The notes below the pieces were generated by a model. It was not told the origin of the DNA. It saw nothing but the letters and a program-made list of their open reading frames with translations, and did no database searches. A DNA stretch of 64,000 nt from Corynebacterium flavescens (GTDB lineage Bacteria > Actinomycetota > Actinomycetes > Mycobacteriales > Mycobacteriaceae): positions 62,001 to 126,000 of the forward strand of contig NZ_VXKK01000009.1 in NCBI RefSeq assembly GCF_008693105.1, written 5' to 3'. The translations under genes were made by a program, and so were the position numbers. The first letter of the stretch is position 1; every line of letters starts with the position of its first letter. Shown piece by piece: positions 32,784 through 42,230 of this stretch.

Positions 32784-35542
32784 TGCGGGTTTTCACGCGC
32801 CTTCTGGCCGTCGCCTCTACTGTTGCCCTCGCCGGCATGGCTTCTAGCCTGGGGGCACTAGCGCAGGAAGATCCGGGTATTCCTCCGGAGCAGGCGCCTG
32901 CGCCGGAGCCTGCCGGAAACACTGCCGCGCCCCAGTCGAGCCTGTCCGAGCTTTCGCAGAAGAACCTCAGCGAGTTCGGCTCCTGTATCGCCAGCTCCAA
33001 GTCCGCGGATCTGCTCTTCGTCCTCGATCAGTCGGCCTCGCTCGTGGGATACCAGGGCTCTACTCCCACTGACGCCGAGAGCTTCCGTGTGGACGCCACC
33101 CGGGACATCGCCACGCAACTGGCGCATTTGGGCGCTGATAGCGGCGCTTCGATCAACGTCAAGCTGGCTGGATTTGGCTCCGAGTATTACAGCGATAGCG
33201 CTGACTACGGTGAATGGGTCGATGTCTCAGGCAACCCGGATGCGTTGAAAGAGCAGATAGAGAAGTTCCGTAGCTCCGAGCGCGTCGCCGATCTTGAGAC
33301 CGACTACGGCACCGCCTACGCTGGCGCTCTGCGTGAAATGGCGCAGCGCCCCTCCAATGATTGCCGCGCGGTTGTATTCTTCACAGACGGAAACTTCTAT
33401 TCCGATGAGGCTCAGGGAGATATTGAGGGAGCTAAGAATGCCCTCTGCGCCGATAACTCGGCGGTAGCGGCCCTGCGTAGCTCGCATATTCGCCTCTTCA
33501 ACGTCGGCCTCGTGCCCCCGGAGGACGCTGACTCCCAGGTTGATCTCCTCACGAGGCTCTCCGAGAACCAGACGTGTACCGGTCACGAGCCGAACGGCGC
33601 CTTCTTCAACGCCGGGCAGGATCCGGCGGCTCTCTTCGCCGCCTTCCGCAACCTCATTCCCACCTCTGGCGGAATGAGCAAGAACGCTGCCTTCGCCGAG
33701 AGCTTTGACTTTGTCCTCGATGACTCGATTACGCCGGTGCGTTTGTCCGCCATCCCCAAGACCTCGGTGCGTGAAGGGGAGCTTGTCCCCACTCTGACCG
33801 GCCCGGATGGGCAGACGGTCGATCTCACCCCGGAGACCACGCGAATCGCCGGTGCGGAAACCAATGTGAGCGTCAATGACAAGCTTCCCGGCATGGTGGA
33901 CGTGTCTATGTCCAAGGCGGCTGATGGCGCACGCTGGGCAGGCGAGTGGACCTTTGGTTACCGCGTTGCCGAAGGATCGGAGGGTGAGTACTCCGCATCG
34001 ATGGTCATGATTCCCGGTCTGAGCGTCAACCTAACTCGCGCAGACGGTGGCGAGGCCAAGGGCGGCATTAACAGTGACGAGGTAATCAAGGCCCAGTTGG
34101 TTGATGGGGCAGGAAACCCCCGTTCCCTCGAGGGGGAGGGGCTCTTAAGCGCTGCTTTCCTTCCCTCGCAGGGAGATCCCATTCCTCTGGTAGAAAACCA
34201 GCCCATCGTCAACGGCGAGCAGGTCGACATTCCTCTCGAGGCCATCGACACTGCCGTTAACGGGCGGCTGGCTACGCGCGTGGACATCACCACCAAGGGC
34301 GCAGATGACGCGCCGGGCACCCGCCTCAACCCCATCGAGGCGGAGACCTCCCTGACCGTTACTCCGAGTGATATGCCTTCGGTTGGCTCGGTCCAGGTGG
34401 TCACCATGGATGACAAGGAAGTCACCATCGATGTCCCCGCTAGCGGCCCGGGCAAGATCTGGGTGGCGGATCAAAGCATCGGCGCGCAGGAGGGGACCCT
34501 TCCGGACGGCGTCGACAAGCTGGCCGTGTCCTCTACCCACAATTCTGCCGACACCGCCCTGGAATTGGGCGAGGGTGAACAGGGCACCATCCCTGTGACG
34601 CTGCGCATGGACACCCTTGCGGATGGCCCGCTCAATGCGGCCGCCGTGATTGATTTGCAGTCCGCCGACGGGCAGCGCCAGGCGCAGCTGCCGCTGGAAC
34701 TGCAAGGCTCGGTGACCACCCCGGTCAACAAGACCGTCTTCGGCGTGGCAATGGTTCTGGCCATCGTCCTGGCGCTGCTCATACCGCTGGCGATCTTGTA
34801 CCTGATGAAGTTCGTCTCCGGGCGCATTCCGCGCCGGCCCAAGCTTTTTGTCAAGACTATTCCCGTGCGCCGTGAGGGCACGCGTCTCATCCGCACCGAC
34901 AAGGGCGGGGACTTCGTCCTCGACCCCCAGGAGTTCTTCGAAAGCGTGCCAGTGACACCGGCAGGGCGTTCGGTTAACCTCGGCACCTATCCGGTGCGGG
35001 TTCGCAGCGGCCTCAACCCCTTTACGCCGGCTCAAGCGGTGGTGGACAAGGCCGGCACCATCTCCGGCAAGGGGCGTGCCCGCAATGGGCACGCGGTGCT
35101 ACCGCTGGCAGTCCACAATGGCTGGTTCCTTGCTGGCAATCCCGCAGACCCCGACAGCGGTGAGATCGTTGTCGCCGTGGATAACCTCGCGCAGTCTCCG
35201 CGTGTGGCGGCGCTGTCCGAGGAGATCCGTGCCAACGCTCCCGCGCTTTTCGACAGCGTGGAACTCCCTGCCGTGGACACCCCTCCAGGCGGTCCTGGTG
35301 CGCCCAGTGCGCAGGGTGGCTACACCTGGACGGAGACGACATCGCCAAGCGCAAGCAATACGCCTAGCGGCTTCCCCCAGCCCAACGGTCAACCCCAGTG
35401 GGGACAAGGTCCCGCGCAGCCGCCAGCTTCCCCGCCCTTCAACCCCGGGCCTAGTCCCGAGGGCGGTCCCCAGGGCGGGGGATTCGGGCCGAGCAGTGGC
35501 TGGCCCGGTGGCTCCGGCGGCCCAACTTTTGGCAAGAGTTAA
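32783..35542 (+). CDS. Exported, membrane-anchored vWA-domain protein, 919 aa
   Basis: A signal peptide (about residues 1-27, ending GALAQ) is followed by a short Pro-rich linker. A von Willebrand A domain spans about residues 75-300, with an intact MIDAS (VLDQSAS) and AVVFFTDGNF. A beta-rich, Ig-like extracytoplasmic region runs to about 650. A single TM helix follows near 652-676 and ends in basic GRIPRRPK, so the last 240 residues are cytoplasmic. These contain a small beta domain and a Pro/Gly-rich tail ending GGPTFGKS. The topology presents a vWA adhesion domain outside and a disordered tail inside, next to the tubulin-like protein. Overlaps the previous gene by one base. Confidence 0.85.
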   Translation: MRVFTRLLAVASTVALAGMASSLGALAQEDPGIPPEQAPAPEPAGNTAAPQSSLSELSQKNLSEFGSCIASSKSADLLFVLDQSASLVGYQGSTPTDAESFRVDATRDIATQLAHLGADSGASINVKLAGFGSEYYSDSADYGEWVDVSGNPDALKEQIEKFRSSERVADLETDYGTAYAGALREMAQRPSNDCRAVVFFTDGNFYSDEAQGDIEGAKNALCADNSAVAALRSSHIRLFNVGLVPPEDADSQVDLLTRLSENQTCTGHEPNGAFFNAGQDPAALFAAFRNLIPTSGGMSKNAAFAESFDFVLDDSITPVRLSAIPKTSVREGELVPTLTGPDGQTVDLTPETTRIAGAETNVSVNDKLPGMVDVSMSKAADGARWAGEWTFGYRVAEGSEGEYSASMVMIPGLSVNLTRADGGEAKGGINSDEVIKAQLVDGAGNPRSLEGEGLLSAAFLPSQGDPIPLVENQPIVNGEQVDIPLEAIDTAVNGRLATRVDITTKGADDAPGTRLNPIEAETSLTVTPSDMPSVGSVQVVTMDDKEVTIDVPASGPGKIWVADQSIGAQEGTLPDGVDKLAVSSTHNSADTALELGEGEQGTIPVTLRMDTLADGPLNAAAVIDLQSADGQRQAQLPLELQGSVTTPVNKTVFGVAMVLAIVLALLIPLAILYLMKFVSGRIPRRPKLFVKTIPVRREGTRLIRTDKGGDFVLDPQEFFESVPVTPAGRSVNLGTYPVRVRSGLNPFTPAQAVVDKAGTISGKGRARNGHAVLPLAVHNGWFLAGNPADPDSGEIVVAVDNLAQSPRVAALSEEIRANAPALFDSVELPAVDTPPGGPGAPSAQGGYTWTETTSPSASNTPSGFPQPNGQPQWGQGPAQPPASPPFNPGPSPEGGPQGGGFGPSSGWPGGSGGPTFGKS

Positions 35543-35598
35543 TCCGCAGATTCACCCACAAGCGCATACGCACACTTCTTTGTGAAAGGTAATTGCTA

Positions 35599-38500
35599 AT
35601 GAAAAAGTTCCTCGTCGTTGGTTGCGGAGGCTCCGGCGCCAAGACTTTGGCGTACATGATGGACCAGCTCAAAGCAGAGCTGCGCGCTATTGACCCCACC
35701 ATCAAGTCTTTGCCCAAAGCCTGGCAATTCGTCAGCCTAGACGTGCCCCTTGAGGCCGAGTCCGGGCCGGATGGTCTGCCCAACGTGGTGCAGAACGGCG
35801 GGGACTATGTGGGCATCGGCTCCCACTTGAGCTTTAGTCAGTTTGATACAGGCGTCTCTGATGAGCTGGGCAAGCGTGGGATGCTGGGGGAAATCGCCAC
35901 CTGGGCACCGAGGGATCCGAAGTCCAACACCACCATCATCTCTGATGGTGCGGGGCAGTACCGTGCCATCGGGCGTTTGCTCACGCTGCCTGCACTCAAG
36001 AAGATTCGGGCCAGCCTGGAGCGAGCAGTGGGGCGCATGTATGAGCCCGAGGCCGTGCAGGAACTCGATGAACTTATCTACAAGGCAACCGGCAAGCGTG
36101 GCGATACGGCCGATGGCGCACCTGTAGTTCTCATCGTGTCATCAATGGCAGGTGGCGCCGGCGCATCGATGTTCCTCGATGTCTGCCGTGTGCTTTCCAC
36201 CGTCCACAACATTGATGCCAGCGGCAACCTCGTATTCATGTACACCCCGGAGATCTTCGGGGCAATCAAGTCTGAGGCCATGGCTGGTGCCTGGCCTAAC
36301 TCTCTTGCCCTTTTCGGTGAGGTCTTCGCCGCCCAAACGGGTGCTGCGCACCAGCATGATCGCGCCATCTTCAAGGCCTTCGGCATTGATAACACCCCGG
36401 ATACCGAGACCTTCGCCCGGCTTTTCCCCATCGGTTCGAAGATGGGGGACAAGCAAGCCTCCTTCGGAACGGGACGGCCGGAGGATGTGTATCGCGGTTT
36501 CGGCCGTGCCTTGGCCGGATTGATGTCCTCGAAGCGCGCTACCGAATCCTTCATCGCCTACGCCCGTGGCAACACACCAGCCGCTGACGGCGGGCGCAAG
36601 TACTTTGGCTGGACCGGCGGGGAGACCCCGGTGCCCTGGGCACGTCTGCCCTGGGGATCACTGGGTTATGCCCAGGTGTCGATGGGCCGCGGGCGCTTTG
36701 CCGAGTATTCCGCGCAGCGTCTCGCACGCAAGTCCTTCGACCGGCTGCTTTCTGGTCACCTCGACCCAATCAAAACCACCACGGGTGAGGAGCAGCTGGC
36801 TGCCAAGCGCGAAGAGCGCCTGCCGCGTATCTACCAAGAAATCTCCCTCGACGGGACCTGGGCCCTGCGCCCTGCCGATCTAGGCTCCGTACAGAACTGG
36901 CTGGGGCTCACCTTCGGCAACTTCGCCCAGAATGCAGCTGCGCAGGCCGAGGGAGAGTTTCGACGCTACTTCCCGCAGGGCCAGGACAGAAGGGTAGAGG
37001 AGTGGCGCGACGAGCTGTTGATGCGCCTTAATGATCCACTCACCGGGCGTAATCTATCCGCCATCCTCGACCGCGCTGCTTATAGTGCTGTCTATGAGTT
37101 CGCGGACTACTTCTCTGATGCGGTGCTCAGCGCCATTGAGGGAGACCTGGCCGCAGTCGGTATTCCTTTTGTGGAGATGGTGCTCGATCACCTCAAGAAC
37201 CTCCTGCAGACACAGCTCGTCCCCATGACAAAGGCGGTGGCGCAACAAAATCAGGGCCAGAACCCGGCTGCCCTGCCCGCAGGATCTGAGGTCGACATCA
37301 GCCCGCTTAACGGCAAGGGCACGATGTCTAACCCGCAGGCCACCGTCGATTCCCTGTCGGCGAAGTACCGCAACCAGTTCTACAACTACTTCCTACACTC
37401 GGTGGCTGGGTACCTCGCGCCGGTCCTGGAGGATTACGTCAACGACAACCTCTTCTACCTCGACCGTGAAATCAACGATGCCTACCAAGACTTGGAAAGC
37501 GCCTCGCGCTCGACCTCACGCGCCAACAGCCTGGCAGACGTAGCCACCGTCGCGGTGAACTCCTGGCCCTCCGACACCGATGAGAAGGTGGATTCCCGCT
37601 TCGAAGGCGCGAAGAACGAGATCATGCTGACGGATGTCGAGGCCTTCGCCGCAGACTACGAGACGCAGCTGCTCGCCACCGTGCAGGGACAAGAGCGCAC
37701 CAACTACATCAGTAACTTCGCTGAGGCCGCTGCGGATGCGGCACGCTGCATCATTCGTGGCGAGTGGGAATCCCAGGATGCCATTCAGGCACCGGGAGAT
37801 ACCCTGGCTCCGCCGAAGCGCGAGCGCAGCCAGCAAGGCAACCGTGCCGGCTGGGTGTCTAAGAACCTGACTACTCCGCCGACGGGTGGGGACTCCCGCG
37901 ATTCCCAGCACGCACGCTATTCCGCTTTGATTCGTCCCCGTGACCTCATCGAACGCGCGCGCCAGTGGGTGGGGCGTAAGGACTATCCCTTCGACAAGTT
38001 CATCTCGGTCGATCTCAACGAGTACCTGACCAAGACCGGTGACATCAACGACGTCGAGTATGAGCGCCGCAAGAACGTCTTCGTCTCCGCTTTCGATCGC
38101 GCCTTGCAGTATGGGCGCCCGCTGGCCGCCGTCGACGCGAACATGGTTCGCCAGATCCACGGGACTGACGTCAAGTACACCTATAACTTCTCTGAGATTC
38201 CTCTAGAAGGCCTCGACAGCGTCATCGACCTCGTCATGGAAACCGTCTCCGGACCGCAATATGACGAGCCCACTCGCGCCGGGGTAAAGAACGCGCTGAC
38301 ATCTTCTAAGAAGATCCGCCACATCGAGGTATTCGGCTCTTACCCCAACTACTCGCCGATCGTCTTTAGCTCGCTCTTCCCGCATATCGCGCAGGACTAC
38401 GCCAAGCGCAACGGCCGGCTCGATAGCTACTGGAAGGAACGGCGCACGCGTCCCCTGGCGGCGGCCCTACCCATTACTCCGACGGAACGCGAGGCCATGG

Positions 38501-39243
38501 TGGCTGGCTGGATCATCGGAAGAATCACCGGGCGTATCCACATTGCGGACTTCGGCACCGACACGGCTCGGGCCTATGTTTATGATGACCGCGCCAAGGA
38601 ATGGGTCAGCTTCCCGCATCCGCTGCTGATTCCGCCGGCCAAGATGATCAAGAACTCGGACTGGATGAGCTCCGTCATCGAGTCGGTGCTTATCGCCTAC
38701 GCCAACGTGCAGAGCATCGAGAATGGTAAGATTGCGAACTCTTTGCGGCCTTATCACCTGCTGCGTGGACTCTATGATGACGGCGAAGAATCCGCTAACT
38801 CCGGCGGAGTCACCGCGCACCCAGCGATTGCTCGCCTCACCGAATTCCTGGCCACCGGCTATCGTCCCGGAAGGGACGTCGCTGGTACCTCCATCGATGA
38901 CCGCTACGCTGCCTTTGCCCAGGAGCTCGACAAGTTCTTGTCCGGGGCCGCGCACTTCGTTCCGGGATACGGCAGCGCTCTGCCAGGCCAGGCGCAAGCC
39001 AACAAGCCTTTCGCGGAGATTCGTTCCCGCGAGATTGCGAGCCAGACGCCTTATTACCGCGATCTTGCTGCAGATGTAGTCGGCCTGGTTCCGCGCATGC
39101 GTTCCTTCCTGGATCAGGCCAAGGTGGCTGCGCCGAACTGGGGCAGCGCGCCGGAGGCTTTCACGCCGACTTCTGCCGGTGCTGCCAGTGGACAAGACGC
39201 CGCACCAGAGTTCGACCTTTCTAGTTTGGATGACACCTTCTGA
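35599..39243 (+). CDS. Tubulin/FtsZ-like protein, very long (about 1214 aa)
   Basis: The first 350 residues carry a tubulin-superfamily GTPase of the Tubulin_2 type. The beta1-T1 motif LVVGCGGSGAKTLAYMM is at residues 4-20, and the T4-like glycine motif SSMAGGAGASMFLDVC, at about 181-196, replaces the GGGTGTG of FtsZ. The remaining 850 residues are mostly helical with no recognised domain. The protein ends LSSLDDTF, nearly the same as the end of the next protein. It is three times FtsZ length and is not the division FtsZ. Nucleotide-driven polymerisation is expected from the fold but unproven. The ATG at 35599 follows AAAGGT. TGATG overlap with the next gene. Confidence 0.85.
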   Translation: MKKFLVVGCGGSGAKTLAYMMDQLKAELRAIDPTIKSLPKAWQFVSLDVPLEAESGPDGLPNVVQNGGDYVGIGSHLSFSQFDTGVSDELGKRGMLGEIATWAPRDPKSNTTIISDGAGQYRAIGRLLTLPALKKIRASLERAVGRMYEPEAVQELDELIYKATGKRGDTADGAPVVLIVSSMAGGAGASMFLDVCRVLSTVHNIDASGNLVFMYTPEIFGAIKSEAMAGAWPNSLALFGEVFAAQTGAAHQHDRAIFKAFGIDNTPDTETFARLFPIGSKMGDKQASFGTGRPEDVYRGFGRALAGLMSSKRATESFIAYARGNTPAADGGRKYFGWTGGETPVPWARLPWGSLGYAQVSMGRGRFAEYSAQRLARKSFDRLLSGHLDPIKTTTGEEQLAAKREERLPRIYQEISLDGTWALRPADLGSVQNWLGLTFGNFAQNAAAQAEGEFRRYFPQGQDRRVEEWRDELLMRLNDPLTGRNLSAILDRAAYSAVYEFADYFSDAVLSAIEGDLAAVGIPFVEMVLDHLKNLLQTQLVPMTKAVAQQNQGQNPAALPAGSEVDISPLNGKGTMSNPQATVDSLSAKYRNQFYNYFLHSVAGYLAPVLEDYVNDNLFYLDREINDAYQDLESASRSTSRANSLADVATVAVNSWPSDTDEKVDSRFEGAKNEIMLTDVEAFAADYETQLLATVQGQERTNYISNFAEAAADAARCIIRGEWESQDAIQAPGDTLAPPKRERSQQGNRAGWVSKNLTTPPTGGDSRDSQHARYSALIRPRDLIERARQWVGRKDYPFDKFISVDLNEYLTKTGDINDVEYERRKNVFVSAFDRALQYGRPLAAVDANMVRQIHGTDVKYTYNFSEIPLEGLDSVIDLVMETVSGPQYDEPTRAGVKNALTSSKKIRHIEVFGSYPNYSPIVFSSLFPHIAQDYAKRNGRLDSYWKERRTRPLAAALPITPTEREAMVAGWIIGRITGRIHIADFGTDTARAYVYDDRAKEWVSFPHPLLIPPAKMIKNSDWMSSVIESVLIAYANVQSIENGKIANSLRPYHLLRGLYDDGEESANSGGVTAHPAIARLTEFLATGYRPGRDVAGTSIDDRYAAFAQELDKFLSGAAHFVPGYGSALPGQAQANKPFAEIRSREIASQTPYYRDLAADVVGLVPRMRSFLDQAKVAAPNWGSAPEAFTPTSAGAASGQDAAPEFDLSSLDDTF

Positions 39244-42209
39244 TGAGCAACGTAGTATTCCTCGCCCACGGCATTGTGGCCGGTCAGATTCGTTCCCGCC
39301 TCTTCGATCTTCGCTCCGTCGGCCTGCTCGAGGACTTCTTGTGGATAGACTATGCCCATGATCCCGCAGACGAGGTGGTTCGCACCTTCTCCGCGGATTC
39401 AAGCCCGCGCATAGTCGGCCTCGATGCCGCGCTGCGTCCCTTGGATAACGGCGCCATCTTGGTGCTCATTGATCCGCTCGATCCGGACTCTCCCGTTGAT
39501 GCCGAGGCTCTCAATAATTGGGTGAACAGCATCGACAACAGCCTCGTCCAAGGCGGTACCAACCAGCGCTTGCGTATCATGCTGCCTAGCCTGCCCCTGC
39601 GTGATGTACCGGCAGGCCAGCTCAACGGCTGGTCTAACTTCGCGCTCTCGCCAGAAGATAGCGATACGCCCGGTTCTCCCCTGCGCGCCATTAACCGCGA
39701 GGAAGGGGACTTCGGTCTCGCTGAGTATGCCGCGCCCTCCTTGGCGTCCGTGATGGGGTTGTGGCGCGACATGGATGAGGCCCCCATTGCGCAGGATGGA
39801 CGGGTGATCGAGACTGGGGATCTCTCCACGTTCCGGTTGGTCCGTGCTTATCACCGCACCATCGATGCAACGAACGTGGAGGAAGAGGTCAAGCAGAGCG
39901 TTTTTGATCTCAATGCTGCGCTGCCGCGCCCCCAGCTCAATAACAATTCCTACGCGGTGCATCACTCCAATCCAGACGCGCTGACCACGTTCTATGCCGA
40001 TGGCTTCTTGAACAACCATGCGGCGGAGCTGGTGTCCCGGAAGGCTCCATTGGAGACTCTTGCTACCCAGAAAGTTAAGGGCTGGGAAGCATTGCGCCAG
40101 AACCTCGCGCTGTATTGGGCAACCGTCATTGGCAAGCCGCAGGATTGGGTTAACGCCCAAAAGGGCGCTGCCAGCTCGCGGGCGGCAGGGCTCATACAGC
40201 GAATGCTTTATGGCGAGAACTCTTCCATTGAAGTCACCGTGGGTGAGCATTCTGGACGCTCACGCGGGGTAGCCTCCATTGCGCAGCTGCGCCAGCAAAA
40301 CCGGGAGAACCGCGAGCGTGCGCAGCAGGCGGGTCTATCTACTGGAGACGATCCGCAACTCGCGCAGACCTGGCACGCTTACCAGGAGTACTCGTTGGCG
40401 TTGGTGGATGGAATCTCCGGGCTGGATAATTTCGCGCTCGAGCGTGACAGCCAGAACAACGTATTCATTGTGCAAAGAGGCTGGCAGGCCATCGCTGATA
40501 CCGGGTTCACTTTCAATGGTGAACACCCGCTCTTGCTCAAGACTGCGGGTCAGAGCGATCCGCGGGCCTTCGATGTGCTGCCTTTCGATCCGCGCGGCGC
40601 AGGGCAATACGAGCAGGAGCTCGACTTTGTCTACCAACAAACGCGCCGTCGTGAAATCGCGCAGAAGCAAAACGAGTTCAGCAATTGGCGCCGGAACTTC
40701 TCCACCACCTTCGGCTGGAAGGTGGGCGAGCGCCTCAATCGCAAGCTCAATGATGCTTTGGAAGAAAACGGCCACTTGGCCCAAACCGCGCGGGATATCG
40801 AGGCTCAGCGCAACCAACTAGCAGAGCGTGACTTCAACGCTGAGAACCGCAGGCTTACCACGGCGCTGCGGTGGATGTGGGCCATCCTCTTCGTGGTCTT
40901 GGTCCTCGTTAGTTACTTCTGCGCGGCGCATTATCGCCCCGGAATCCGCATCTGGGAGTCGATGCCAACCTACGATTGGCGCTGGTTGATTCTCGGCTAC
41001 GTCATCGCCGTGGGTGGTTTCTTCCTCACCAGTTGGTTCACCTTCACCAAGGCTCAGCGCGAACTCTACGATTATGTTCGCAACCGTGAGCTGCTTGAGC
41101 GCAATGAGAAGATCGCCCTCGACAATCTTGCGCTGTCCTTCGGTGATGTTGACCGAGTCACCAAGGCTTATGAGCAGTTCTTAAGCTGGTCAAGCCTGCT
41201 GGGGCGTGCCATCGCGGCTCCCTTTGGTTCCCAGATGGTCCGCGCTGAGCAGTTGCGTATCCCGGAATCTGGCTTGCCACGCAATACCAGCATAGGCCGC
41301 GCGGTAGTCTCGCCTCCGGACGTGGGCGCGATGGCACGAGAGATTCGCGTCGCGGTTTTCCCGCGGCGGTGGGCTCACGACGCCCTCGAGAACCTCTTTG
41401 TCGATGTCTCCAGCGCGGTCAATCGCAGCAAGCCAGGTTTTCCCGTGGGCCAACTCAATGATCTTTATGCTCTGCCTGGACGTGGATCCCAGTCGCAGCT
41501 CGATCAACTGGTGAAGTGCCTTGACCGCCCGGACGTGCTGGCGCGCGATTTGAAGCCCCAGCGCTGGCGCGCAGCCTTGGCCGTTCCCAGCATCAATCAG
41601 AAAGTGCGCTCGTTGTTGCACACCGTCCAGTTCCGGGAAGGCTCAGATTTACGGACTCTGCCCACCGAGGAATTCCTCGCGCGTATGAGCCAGGATGCGA
41701 AGGCGCGTCAGGCATTTTCCAATGCCTCGCTCACCGCAGCCGGTGTCAATGCTGGCGGTACTTCTATCGATGGATCCCACACCCGCATCGTGGAGGTAGA
41801 TAACCAAGCGGCGACGAACAGCCAGCTCTCGCGTTCGCTGACAGTGGTTCAATACGGCAATACGGTCTCTTTGGCTTATCTGCAGCCCGATGAGGGACGT
41901 GCTCAAGACACGGGCTCGGCAGCGGCGGCGGAGTTCTCCGCGCCAGCCGGTGCCACCGTTCCCACCGCCCCCTCAGCTGCTGAGGACTCCCTGTCTTTCT
42001 TGGATTCCCTCGACGATATTGATCACATGGAATCCTTTGACCAGGTGCCACCGGCTCCTGTCTCTGAGCCAAGCGGCAACCCCTTCCTTGATGGGGCGCC
42101 GGCAGTAAACCCCAGCGATACTAGTGGATCTTCTGACCCTGCTGGGTTTTCTCGGCCTGCGGACCCTGCTGACCCAGAGGACCTTTCGGACCTCGACGAG
42201 ACCTTTTAG
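39243..42209 (+). CDS. Large two-TM protein of the tubulin/vWA operon, 988 aa
   Basis: The family is not recognised by name. The N-terminal 540 residues are soluble. They begin NVVFLAHGIVAGQIRSRLF and include VLIDPLDP, an alpha/beta start that could be a degenerate tubulin- or Rossmann-like fold. Helix-rich sequence follows with coiled-coil potential (REIAQKQNEFSNWRRNF and further). Two close TM helices at about 542-563 and 579-600 form a hairpin. The cytoplasmic C-terminal part ends in an acidic, disordered tail with SGNPFLDGAP and the terminal EDLSDLDETF. That last peptide mirrors the end of the tubulin-like protein, suggesting a common partner. Start ATG 39243 overlaps the previous stop. 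Confidence 0.75.
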   Translation: MSNVVFLAHGIVAGQIRSRLFDLRSVGLLEDFLWIDYAHDPADEVVRTFSADSSPRIVGLDAALRPLDNGAILVLIDPLDPDSPVDAEALNNWVNSIDNSLVQGGTNQRLRIMLPSLPLRDVPAGQLNGWSNFALSPEDSDTPGSPLRAINREEGDFGLAEYAAPSLASVMGLWRDMDEAPIAQDGRVIETGDLSTFRLVRAYHRTIDATNVEEEVKQSVFDLNAALPRPQLNNNSYAVHHSNPDALTTFYADGFLNNHAAELVSRKAPLETLATQKVKGWEALRQNLALYWATVIGKPQDWVNAQKGAASSRAAGLIQRMLYGENSSIEVTVGEHSGRSRGVASIAQLRQQNRENRERAQQAGLSTGDDPQLAQTWHAYQEYSLALVDGISGLDNFALERDSQNNVFIVQRGWQAIADTGFTFNGEHPLLLKTAGQSDPRAFDVLPFDPRGAGQYEQELDFVYQQTRRREIAQKQNEFSNWRRNFSTTFGWKVGERLNRKLNDALEENGHLAQTARDIEAQRNQLAERDFNAENRRLTTALRWMWAILFVVLVLVSYFCAAHYRPGIRIWESMPTYDWRWLILGYVIAVGGFFLTSWFTFTKAQRELYDYVRNRELLERNEKIALDNLALSFGDVDRVTKAYEQFLSWSSLLGRAIAAPFGSQMVRAEQLRIPESGLPRNTSIGRAVVSPPDVGAMAREIRVAVFPRRWAHDALENLFVDVSSAVNRSKPGFPVGQLNDLYALPGRGSQSQLDQLVKCLDRPDVLARDLKPQRWRAALAVPSINQKVRSLLHTVQFREGSDLRTLPTEEFLARMSQDAKARQAFSNASLTAAGVNAGGTSIDGSHTRIVEVDNQAATNSQLSRSLTVVQYGNTVSLAYLQPDEGRAQDTGSAAAAEFSAPAGATVPTAPSAAEDSLSFLDSLDDIDHMESFDQVPPAPVSEPSGNPFLDGAPAVNPSDTSGSSDPAGFSRPADPADPEDLSDLDETF

Positions 42210-42230
42210 AAGAGAGGTTCAGCCAGAAAG

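Noticed and set aside
35599..39243. Cell-division FtsZ or plasmid/phage TubZ
   Set aside because: Three times too long, the glycine motif differs (AGGAGAS), no division-gene or plasmid context, and it is embedded in a vWA/GTPase operon.
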